The position numbers and the translations under genes are program-made. Shown in pieces: positions 7,841-15,167 of a stretch of DNA of 64,000 bases. The number at the start of each line of letters is the position of its first letter. Positions within the stretch are counted from its first letter, which is position 1. The notes below the pieces were generated by a model. It was not told the origin of the DNA. It saw nothing but the letters and a program-made list of their open reading frames with translations, and did not search any database. Origin of the DNA: Sphingomonas sanguinis (GTDB lineage Bacteria > Pseudomonadota > Alphaproteobacteria > Sphingomonadales > Sphingomonadaceae). The DNA lies in the NCBI RefSeq assembly GCF_001476905.1, contig NZ_LDTE01000041.1:1-64000 (forward strand), in the 5' to 3' direction.

Positions 7841-8019
7841 ACCGAGCTGCCGTTGCCTTCTCGGCTATCACCGCCGCGCTGGAGGACATGCACGCGGTTG
7901 CAGTTGAGGGACAGGTTCCCGAGCTGTCGCCGGATGAGGTGGTGCCGTTGGTCGCACGTTTGCGAACGGATACCCGTAGTCTGACGCGTCACATCGCCGC
8001 CGCCGCTCTAAACCGATGA
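7837..8019 (+). CDS. Small hypothetical protein downstream of resolvase
   Basis: 60 aa, unrecognised, predicted helical (AVAFSAITAALEDMHAVAVEG, VVPLVARLRTDTRSLTRHIAAAAL). GTG 7837 overlaps the resolvase stop (GTGA) and its own stop overlaps the next ATG (ATGA), so three frames are coupled. Such chaining suggests an accessory operon of the element that brought the resolvase. No function can be inferred. Confidence 0.5.
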   Translation: MNRAAVAFSAITAALEDMHAVAVEGQVPELSPDEVVPLVARLRTDTRSLTRHIAAAALNR

Positions 8020-8336
8020 GCGGGAACAGCTATAATGGCTTCACCGCTGCCGAACGTCGCGCTGGTGGCCGCGCGATCCGTCATGCGTTGGCCGAGGGCA
8101 GGTTGTGTCCTGCCTCGTCCTGTTCGGTGTGCCTTGCTGGCCTGGGGTTGTCCCACCAATGGCACCTTGAGGACTACACGGCTCCCCTGTCCGCGTACCC
8201 AATCTGTCGACGGTGCCATTATGCGGTACACATCCGCTTCCGCCGCCCGGACTATTGGCAACGCTTTCTGCGTGAGCTTGGCGCAAAAACGTGGGTGCAT
8301 GATCTCGCTGTCACGCCCATGCGTGAGCGCCCGTGA
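8016..8336 (+). CDS. Small Cys/His-rich hypothetical protein (HNH-like metal site)
   Basis: 106 aa. CSVCLAG...LSHQWHLEDY...YPICRRCHYAVHIRF places two CxxC pairs around His residues, like the zinc-knuckle and HNH layout of small mobile-element nucleases. The full HNH catalytic signature cannot be confirmed. ATG overlaps the previous stop by four bases. Probably part of the same accessory operon; a nuclease or DNA-binding role is inference only. Confidence 0.55.
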   Translation: MSGNSYNGFTAAERRAGGRAIRHALAEGRLCPASSCSVCLAGLGLSHQWHLEDYTAPLSAYPICRRCHYAVHIRFRRPDYWQRFLRELGAKTWVHDLAVTPMRERP

Positions 8337-8411
8337 TTTCGCGGGTGGCGTCGGCGACGATGCCCTTACTATTGTGGGGCGCGAGCACTTAACGGCAGGA
8401 AGGATATCCGA

Positions 8412-9845
8412 TTGCGACCACCAGCGGTGAAGATCGTAAGGGCAAGGCAACGTGATCGCGCATCTTCACTGCCCGGCTTCGACCGGAACTTCCCGCCACA
8501 GACGCGCGAATGGGGCATCGACAAGCTGCAACTGAGACTGACAGGACAGTGGCGCACGACGCTGGCCGATGGACGCGCCTTTTTCGCTACCCGGTTGTCC
8601 GACCCTGCACTGCCGTGGCTACGCAATCACGATGCGAATAGGAGCGGTGTCACTGTCGAGACTGTCCAACCCTCCTTGCTGACGTTGTCCTTGAAGATTT
8701 CGGCAACGCGTTGCAGCGAGACGGAGGGAGCAATCATCGCTGAGCTGTCAGCGAACCCCACGCGCACCCTCGCGTCGTTGATCGCGAGGTTTGGCGATCA
8801 GGAGGATTTTCGGGCGCGGATATTCTCAATGGATGTCCTGACTTTCTTCGGCGTCGCGGTCGAACCATCCGGCATCCCGCGCAGCCTCGATGGCTCAGAC
8901 AACTATTTGCCGGATCGTCCTCCTGTCCACAGCCTCCTTGGTGATGATCCGTTTGCCACGTTCATTCCCACTTACATCGCGCAGTTGCAAATCCTGCTAA
9001 GCCGAACGCTGTCGGAATACGACGGTGGGTTCGGGTTCGACGGAAGCGATCAAGTTATCGCATCGCCGGACGGCGAAATCCGACTGAGTTGGGGGCAAAT
9101 CGCAGTTCCGCAGATCGAAACCTATTTCGAGAGGTTCCACCGGAACGCTATACCCGCTGTCAGGGGAGCCGCTGTGTCCATACTCGACGCGGACACCGCT
9201 TCGCGTGTTACGCTGTACCCGGCATATCAGGAGCAGCCCAGTCTGGAACGAGATGGTGATCGACTGGCGTTGACCGCCGCGATCTCATCAACGGTTGATG
9301 GTCGGCATACTCTATCAGTCTATGCCAAGACGCCTTCCCGCATCCGTTTTGAGGTGCGCCGTCAGCGGCGAGGTCGCTACGGGTCGGATGCGATTGGAAA
9401 TAGCGGTGCAAGCTGCCCCCCGCACATGGCGCGTTTGGTCAACATTTTGCTGAGCGTCGAGCGCCAAGATGCTGCCCGGCTAATCCGATGGACCGACCTC
9501 TTCGAGTTTTTCGATGAACCGGACCTGCCTAGCATCGGCGATTTCGCCTATGTCATGCGGGCCATCTTTCGCGCAGCGAATGGGTCGGCAGAGCTGTTCG
9601 ACTTGCTGACGGAAAGGCTGTTGGTCGATGGTGGATTGGCGATAGGGATCAACCCTCAGATCAGTATAGCTGCCATCCGTTATCTGGAGCGGGCAGGCGT
9701 GATCGAGAAAGGGCGGATACGTCACAGATACAGCCCATCCCAGATCGCTCGGTATAGGCTGGTCGGCGTTTATCGGTCCCTGCGTGAACGGATGCTAATG
9801 GGCATATCGGGTCAATCCGGTGCAGACATGACCCGCGCTATTTAA
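8412..9845 (+). CDS. Unrecognised 477-aa protein, possibly replication-initiator-like
   Basis: The start is TTG 8412, supported by AGGAAGGA seven bases upstream; no ATG fits the N-terminus. The protein is mixed alpha/beta. LSVYAKTPSRIRFEVRRQRRG recalls the strand of plasmid or phage Rep (gpII-like) proteins, where a similar phrase follows the metal-binding core, but the HUH motif is not seen. The C-terminal quarter (AAIRYLERAGVIEKG, YRLVGVYRSLRERM) looks like a winged helix. It lies in the resolvase-linked accessory block and overlaps the convergent XRE gene by eight bases. A Rep or DNA-processing role is a weak inference. Confidence 0.6.
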   Translation: MRPPAVKIVRARQRDRASSLPGFDRNFPPQTREWGIDKLQLRLTGQWRTTLADGRAFFATRLSDPALPWLRNHDANRSGVTVETVQPSLLTLSLKISATRCSETEGAIIAELSANPTRTLASLIARFGDQEDFRARIFSMDVLTFFGVAVEPSGIPRSLDGSDNYLPDRPPVHSLLGDDPFATFIPTYIAQLQILLSRTLSEYDGGFGFDGSDQVIASPDGEIRLSWGQIAVPQIETYFERFHRNAIPAVRGAAVSILDADTASRVTLYPAYQEQPSLERDGDRLALTAAISSTVDGRHTLSVYAKTPSRIRFEVRRQRRGRYGSDAIGNSGASCPPHMARLVNILLSVERQDAARLIRWTDLFEFFDEPDLPSIGDFAYVMRAIFRAANGSAELFDLLTERLLVDGGLAIGINPQISIAAIRYLERAGVIEKGRIRHRYSPSQIARYRLVGVYRSLRERMLMGISGQSGADMTRAI

Positions 9846-10041
9846 ACAGAACGCCCGGATCGACCTTCAACGCGAGTGCCAGCTTCTCGACGACGATGAT
9901 CGTAGGCGCACGCTTTCCGCGCTCTATCCCGCTCATATAGGTCCGGTGAACGCCGACCGTATCCGCAAACTCGTCCTGTGAGATAGCCGCTGCCTCGCGC
10001 AGCGACCTCACGTTCCGGCCAAATCGCTCCCTGATGTCCAT
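9838..10041 (-). CDS. XRE-family transcriptional regulator
   Basis: 67 aa, essentially one Cro/C1-type helix-turn-helix: RFGRNVRSLREAAAISQDEFADTVGVHRTYMSGIERGKRAP, then EKLALALKVDPGVLF. Such small proteins act as dimeric repressors of nearby promoters. ATG 10041 is the first start that leaves a complete domain; the Shine-Dalgarno is poor, so it may be leaderless or weakly translated. A nested dyad at 10087-10126 in the divergent promoter region is a likely binding site. Confidence 0.85.
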   Translation of the reverse strand: MDIRERFGRNVRSLREAAAISQDEFADTVGVHRTYMSGIERGKRAPTIIVVEKLALALKVDPGVLFK

Positions 10042-10086
10042 CGACGATGATGGACCACAATGTCTCCGATAGAACGACAGCCGATA

Positions 10087-10126
10087 GTCTACATAGTTGT
10101 TGCTAGCAACCGAATGCTCTGTAGAC
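10087..10126. promoter_or_regulatory. Nested inverted repeats, candidate XRE operator
   Basis: A perfect 12-bp palindrome GTTGCTAGCAAC at 10099-10110 lies inside wider arms GTCTAC (10087-10092) and GTAGAC (10121-10126), nearly concentric. The site is between the divergent XRE gene and the exported-protein gene. Binding is inferred from position. Confidence 0.5.
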
Positions 10127-10158
10127 CATAGGATACAACTGCTTTGTTGGGAGGAACT

Positions 10159-10623
10159 ATGCGAAACCTGATTATCGCCGGTGTGGCGCTGCTGGCTGCG
10201 ACGCCCGCACAGGCCCATTGGCAGTATGCCAAGTGGGGAATGACACCTGCACAGGTGATCGCGGCTGGTAATGGCAAAGCGAAGGCGGCGGCGGGCGACA
10301 AGTCCGTGCAGGGTGACACCACCCGCGATGTAGAAGCGGATTACAGCGCGGGTGATCGCGCATTTCGCGCGAGCTTCTGGTTCGACGCCAGCGGCCTCCA
10401 AAAGGTCACGCTATCACCTACGGGTGAGCGACGGTGCCTCGATCTGCGGCGCGATCTCTTGGCGAAATACGGAGAGCCGGTGGAGCGCGATCCCGGTTCG
10501 GTCGAACGACTGATGTGGGCCGATAAGCCGTCCAACAATCGGATCGTCATCATCTTGGACGGCGACAGCTTCTGCGAGTTGCAGTACGCGCCGCTGGTCT
10601 CACGGGCGGGGGCGGGCCTCTAA
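10159..10623 (+). CDS. Exported hypothetical protein
   Basis: 154 aa with a signal peptide (MRNLIIAGVALLAATPAQA, cleavage before H). The mature part (YAKWGMTPAQVIAAG, RAFRASFWFDASGLQKVTL, CLDLRRDLLAKYGEP) resembles small periplasmic proteins with a repeated beta hairpin followed by a helix; no catalytic motif. ATG 10159 has GGGAGGA six bases before it. One base separates its stop from the next start, so the two genes form a unit. Function unknown. Confidence 0.7.
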   Translation: MRNLIIAGVALLAATPAQAHWQYAKWGMTPAQVIAAGNGKAKAAAGDKSVQGDTTRDVEADYSAGDRAFRASFWFDASGLQKVTLSPTGERRCLDLRRDLLAKYGEPVERDPGSVERLMWADKPSNNRIVIILDGDSFCELQYAPLVSRAGAGL

Positions 10624-10624
10624 C

Positions 10625-10975
10625 ATGATTGCCATCCTCTTAGCCGCCGCGTTGGCATCGCAGTCTGCCTCGAAGTACGACGCGCCGCCGATTGATCCGA
10701 ACAAAGAGGGGCTTCTCGCGATCATGCGGGAGCAGCCGTTTTGGGCAGGCACCTCGACGAAAACCCCGGATGAACTGACCCTCTGTGTCGTCAGCGCGCT
10801 TTGGCATCATGACATGAACGCCGGGGCCTTCCCGGCTGGCGGTTCAGTCTACGTCAAAACGCAGTTCACGCTTGCAAGACTGTCGCCCCGGAATGGAGGC
10901 GGTACGGACGTCACGCTATGGGGCGGTGGTGGAAGTAAGGGCGGCATCGTTCCTCGCGTTAAAGGCTGCCTGTAG
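10625..10975 (+). CDS. Exported hypothetical protein
   Basis: 116 aa with a short hydrophobic N-terminus (MIAILLAAALASQSA) that could be a signal peptide. Two Cys (LTLCVV, VKGCL at the C-terminus) may form a disulfide in the periplasm. It lies one base after the preceding exported-protein gene and is surely co-transcribed. No known family was recognised. Confidence 0.6.
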   Translation: MIAILLAAALASQSASKYDAPPIDPNKEGLLAIMREQPFWAGTSTKTPDELTLCVVSALWHHDMNAGAFPAGGSVYVKTQFTLARLSPRNGGGTDVTLWGGGGSKGGIVPRVKGCL

Positions 10976-11411
10976 ACCGATCTATCAACGATCCTCACCA
11001 TGAACATCGTATAAGGTTAAGGCGGCAACCCGACCTTTTGCCCCTGTTAGCTTTCAATCTGGCGGTGTGAGGATCGTAGATAAGACAGAAGGCCAGCAGT
11101 CATGCGAAGTGCCCGACTACGCAAATGTCGTTGCGGTGTGTTGCTACAAAAAGTCCTACAATCGGCCTCCTGCGCCACCGCCCAATATATTGATAACCAA
11201 TGATATTTAGGAAAATGTTGAGTGTCCCTCCCTCTCCGCCATTTACCTGACAGCATGAGATGAGCCAGTGTTCTGGACCTTGCGTGTCCGTGCACTGACG
11301 CCCGGATGGCCATCGGCATGGCATCCCATTCGACCAGAATCCCACACTCCCGCGACCACCGACGCGCGGCGGTCGCGGGAAGAGATTTGGCGGGTCAGCG
11401 CCCTTGCCGGA
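10976..11411. other. Intergenic boundary between accessory region and hydrolase locus
   Basis: About 435 bases with no supported gene. The left part is AT-richer, like the accessory block. The right end carries a stem-loop (11348-11380) that may end the minus-strand hydrolase operon. No integrase, tRNA or attachment repeat was found here. Confidence 0.4.
11348..11380 (-). terminator. Stem-loop after GH43 gene
   Basis: Perfect 10-bp arms TCCCGCGACC (11348-11357) and GGTCGCGGGA (11371-11380) with a 13-base loop, about 30 bases past the GH43 stop on the minus strand. There is no U-run, so a Rho-independent role is uncertain. Confidence 0.5.
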
Positions 11412-14400
11412 TCAGCGGACCGTCACCGCCATCGTGACGCGGCGGTTGGCGGGGGCGACCTCCTCGTCCTGGCTCATGTCGAGCAGGGGGCGGCCGTCGG
11501 CTGCCCAGTGGATGCGGCGTACGCGGGCGTCGCGTCCGTCGCCGCCGACGCCGTTGCCCCAGCTGTGATAGACATAGAGCGGGTTGCCGTCCTCATCGGT
11601 GGTGAAGGCGCCGTGGCCGGGTCCCTGCTCGTACCGGCGATAGTCGATGGTGCCGGCGGGCATCGGCACGCTCTTCTGGAGCGGTGCGGACCATTTGCGC
11701 CACGCGTCCTTCCGCGTCAGGTCGGCGTTCAGAGGGGCGGAGATGCCGTTGACGACATAGGTGGGGCTGACCCCGGAACTGGAATAGACGAGCGTCACCT
11801 GGCCGTCATGGGTGAGCGCAAAGCCGCCCTCGGCCAAATTCTCTTCGACCGATGTCTCGGGCACGATGATCGGGGCGGGGTCCCCGATCAGCCGTGTCGG
11901 GTGCGCAGGATCGACCTTCGCGATCCAGGTCAGCGGATCGCCCAGCGGGCCGGACGTCGGGATATAGCGCTGAGACCAGGCGTAATAGCCCTGACCGCCG
12001 ATCGTGAAATAGGTCATGTCCAGGCTGATATTGGGCATTCCAACGCGGCCGAGCGGCGTGCCGTCGGCCTTGAGGATGGCGGACGGGGGCGACCAGTCGG
12101 CGGGATTGGCCGGATCGCCGCCCTTGCGTAGTTGGATGATGTGCGATTGGACGCGCGACCACAGGCCGCCCTCGCTCGACTGGTCGTCCTTGGGGTTGAA
12201 GCAGGGCGCGAAGAGGATCGACAGCCGACCGCCGATCTCATGGATTTCCGGGGCCCAGTAACAGCCTGCGATCACGCGCCCCTCGCTGGTCCGGTCGCGG
12301 CGCGTGCGACGGTTGAGCACGTCGATCTCGCGCGGGCGGCCGCCCTTGTCGTCGGCCAGGTCCTCGATCCGGTCGGCGATGCGGAGCGGCAGATGCGTGG
12401 AACCGACATTGTCGTTGTTCGTGTCGTCGGTCGCGGTGAAGAGATAACGGACGCGGCCATCATGTTCCCAGCGATAGATGTCGGGATCGGCGCGGTTATA
12501 GGCCAGGATCGCCGGATAGCGGCGCTGGCGGACCGTGCCATGGACCAGATAGCGGCCAGGGCGGTCGAGCTTGGCAAGATCGGCGGCGTCCCAGTCGACG
12601 GCGCGGGTGGCGGTCGAGCCGTCCGAATAGCCCAGCGTGGCGCGCACGGCCTTCAGGGTGGCGCGCTGGCGGCGGGTGACGGTCTGCGGCGCGACCTGGG
12701 CCGTGACGTTGACGATTCGGCCGAAACGGTTGGCGAGCGCGGTCGCGGTGGTCGGCGCGATCGCGAGCATGTCGCCATCGGTGGTGGCGATGGCCCCCGT
12801 GCGCACCGCGCCGACATTGCCCACAGAGACGATGGTCGAGCGGCGGCTGCCATAAGGCGTGTCATGCTCTTCCGTCCGCGCCAGATCGGTCACGGTCGTC
12901 CAGCGCGACTGGCCGGTGCGGTCGGTCCATGACACAAGGTAGCGCCGGGCGGCCGAATCCCAGACAGCCCGGGGTCTTGTCACGCCGTTGGCAGGGCCCA
13001 GGTCGAGGGTGCCGAGTTCGGTGAAGTCGGCGGGCCGCCGGGGATCGCTGCGGAAGATCAGGGTCGCGGTCGCATCGGGGTCGGGCTTGCCTGCCATGTC
13101 GACGCGCGTGGCGATGACGCCCAGTGCGCCATCGGCGAAATGGAAGAGCGACGGATCGGCCACCCCGCGCAGGGCGACCCGGTCGAGGCCGATCGAGTCG
13201 CCCTTTGCGAACAGCACGCCATGATCGTCGTTGAGCGGACCGGACCGGCCATTGGCATCGGTTAGCGCCAGATGCACGCTGCGGGCCACCGTCGGCTGGT
13301 TCACGGCCTCCGCCGTGGTGGGCGTACGGCTATAGGCGCGCAGGCGACGCGCGTCGGTGCCCAGCACCGTCACGGCGAAGTGCTTGGTCTGCGCCGTGCC
13401 GTCCGGCAGGGTCAGTGTGCCCGCCAGATGGACGAGGCGCTCCTTGCCGTCGGGATTGGTGAGGATGCCGTCGTTCACGACCCCGCCATCCGCGCGCCAG
13501 CGAACGCCATGACCATCGGGCACGGGCAATCGTGTCCCCGACGCCAGGACCGGCGGCACGACCCAGCGATCGGTGAGGCTGGCGTCCTGGGCCTGGGACG
13601 GGGCCGGGTTCCAATGCGCGACCAGCGCATCGCGCTCGGCCGCGGTGATCGGCATCACCGTACCATGGCGCGGCGAGCGGGGCAGGTGGAAGCCGCGTGG
13701 AATGGTCCACTTGATCTTGCCGTCGAGCGACTGGGTGGCGAGCGGGATATATCCGACCCCGCCATAATGATCGACCCACAGGAAATAGCGAAAGCCGCTG
13801 GCATCGCCGGGATTGGCGCGGAACGGGGTCGGCCCCTCTACCTCGGGCGTGCCGGCGCGTCGGCCGATGCAGCGGTCCACGATCCGCCAAGCGCCCGAGT
13901 CGCCGGTCGCACGAAGGGAGGGGGAGACCTGGGCCAGGATATCGGCGGACGGACAGCCATCGGTGTCGGTGATCTTGGTGAAGCGGTAATAGCGGTCCCC
14001 GTCCTTCAGGACCGTCGCGTCGATCATCCCCTTGTCCTTCACCGCGCCGGGGACATCGGTGGACTTGAACCAGGGCGTCGGCGGGGTGAAGTGGCGGAAG
14101 TCACGGGTGATCGCGCTCAGGATTTGCGGGCCATTGCCGTCCGAGACCTTATGCGCGGCGTCCTTGTAGAGCGTCGAAGTCCAATAGACGACATAGGCGC
14201 CGATGCTGGGATCGTAGCTGGCCTCGGGGGCCCAGGTCATGCCCGCATTGGGCAAATTGACCCGAACATGACGCTGCTGGCCCCAATGGACCAGATCGGT
14301 CGACTCCCAGATTTCGAGATACTGGCTGCCCTGGTCGGTCGACCCGCCCCAGCCGGTGCGGCCCGCCGACAGGTCGGTGGCGAGCAGGAAGAACCGGTCG

Positions 14401-15011
14401 CCCTCGGCGGAGCGCATGATGAAGGGATCGCGCAGCCCGCGCGTGCCTTCTGTGGATTCGAGAATGGGTTGGGCGTCGTTCAACGTCTTCCACTGCAGGG
14501 CGTTGTTGCCGTCGGACACGGCGAAGCGCACTTTTTCGCCCTCGACGCTGTCGCCGGTGAAATAGGCGAAGACATAGGCGGAGGGCGGCGATGCGGCCGG
14601 GGGGGCGGCGAGCACCGTGACGTCCAGCGGCACGTCGATCGGGCGGCGGTGGGGAAGGGTGACGGTGGCGGTCAGGCGGACCCGGCGGTCGGTCCGCCCG
14701 CGCGAGACGAAGCCCTTGCGAACGACGTCTTTGCCGTGGCGTTTGTCGGTGGCGGAAATGACCTTCGGATCTGAGGAGCGCCATGTGATCCGCGCGCCGG
14801 TCATGTCCGGGCGCGCGGCCAGGGCGGGCAGTTCGGCGGTACTGTCGGGCAGGGTCAGGCTGCCGCGGATCGGCCCGGCAAGCGACAGTTCGTCACGCAA
14901 TGCCGCAGCAATCGGGTCGCGCAGCGGGTCTGTGGCAGGGGCCGCGCCACCTAGCGCAATGATCGCCATGGGCAGCGGCAGGATGCGCAGAAAACAATGC
15001 GTGGCCGTCAT
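11412..15011 (-). CDS. Two-domain GH43 glycoside hydrolase, exported
   Basis: 1199 aa with an N-terminal export signal (LPLPMAIIALGGAAPA). Residues about 50-135 look like an atrophied bacterial Ig domain (ITWRSSDPKVIS...VRLTATVTL). Two five-bladed-propeller GH43-like domains follow. The first runs about 140-480 (RDPFIMRSAEGDRFFLLATDLS, TWAPEASYDP, MIDATVLKDGDRYYRF). The second lies in the C-terminal third (DPDIYRWEHDGRVRYLF, CYWAPEIHEIGG, EQGPGHGAFT). Such enzymes remove arabinofuranosyl or xylosyl groups from xylan or arabinan. Last gene of the LacI-linked operon. Whether both domains are catalytic cannot be decided by eye. Confidence 0.85.
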   Translation of the reverse strand: MTATHCFLRILPLPMAIIALGGAAPATDPLRDPIAAALRDELSLAGPIRGSLTLPDSTAELPALAARPDMTGARITWRSSDPKVISATDKRHGKDVVRKGFVSRGRTDRRVRLTATVTLPHRRPIDVPLDVTVLAAPPAASPPSAYVFAYFTGDSVEGEKVRFAVSDGNNALQWKTLNDAQPILESTEGTRGLRDPFIMRSAEGDRFFLLATDLSAGRTGWGGSTDQGSQYLEIWESTDLVHWGQQRHVRVNLPNAGMTWAPEASYDPSIGAYVVYWTSTLYKDAAHKVSDGNGPQILSAITRDFRHFTPPTPWFKSTDVPGAVKDKGMIDATVLKDGDRYYRFTKITDTDGCPSADILAQVSPSLRATGDSGAWRIVDRCIGRRAGTPEVEGPTPFRANPGDASGFRYFLWVDHYGGVGYIPLATQSLDGKIKWTIPRGFHLPRSPRHGTVMPITAAERDALVAHWNPAPSQAQDASLTDRWVVPPVLASGTRLPVPDGHGVRWRADGGVVNDGILTNPDGKERLVHLAGTLTLPDGTAQTKHFAVTVLGTDARRLRAYSRTPTTAEAVNQPTVARSVHLALTDANGRSGPLNDDHGVLFAKGDSIGLDRVALRGVADPSLFHFADGALGVIATRVDMAGKPDPDATATLIFRSDPRRPADFTELGTLDLGPANGVTRPRAVWDSAARRYLVSWTDRTGQSRWTTVTDLARTEEHDTPYGSRRSTIVSVGNVGAVRTGAIATTDGDMLAIAPTTATALANRFGRIVNVTAQVAPQTVTRRQRATLKAVRATLGYSDGSTATRAVDWDAADLAKLDRPGRYLVHGTVRQRRYPAILAYNRADPDIYRWEHDGRVRYLFTATDDTNNDNVGSTHLPLRIADRIEDLADDKGGRPREIDVLNRRTRRDRTSEGRVIAGCYWAPEIHEIGGRLSILFAPCFNPKDDQSSEGGLWSRVQSHIIQLRKGGDPANPADWSPPSAILKADGTPLGRVGMPNISLDMTYFTIGGQGYYAWSQRYIPTSGPLGDPLTWIAKVDPAHPTRLIGDPAPIIVPETSVEENLAEGGFALTHDGQVTLVYSSSGVSPTYVVNGISAPLNADLTRKDAWRKWSAPLQKSVPMPAGTIDYRRYEQGPGHGAFTTDEDGNPLYVYHSWGNGVGGDGRDARVRRIHWAADGRPLLDMSQDEEVAPANRRVTMAVTVR

Positions 15012-15167
15012 CCGGCTTCTCTCCCATTGGCGTGGCTGGCTTCGGTGCCGCCGATCGTGTCGAACGTTATGTCGGACATTTGTCTCGCCGCAAGTGCGGA
15101 GTTGCAGGCCCTAGTGCGGCGTTGGCGACCGACCACGGCCTAGCGCCCTGCTTTTGCGGGCGAGCCG

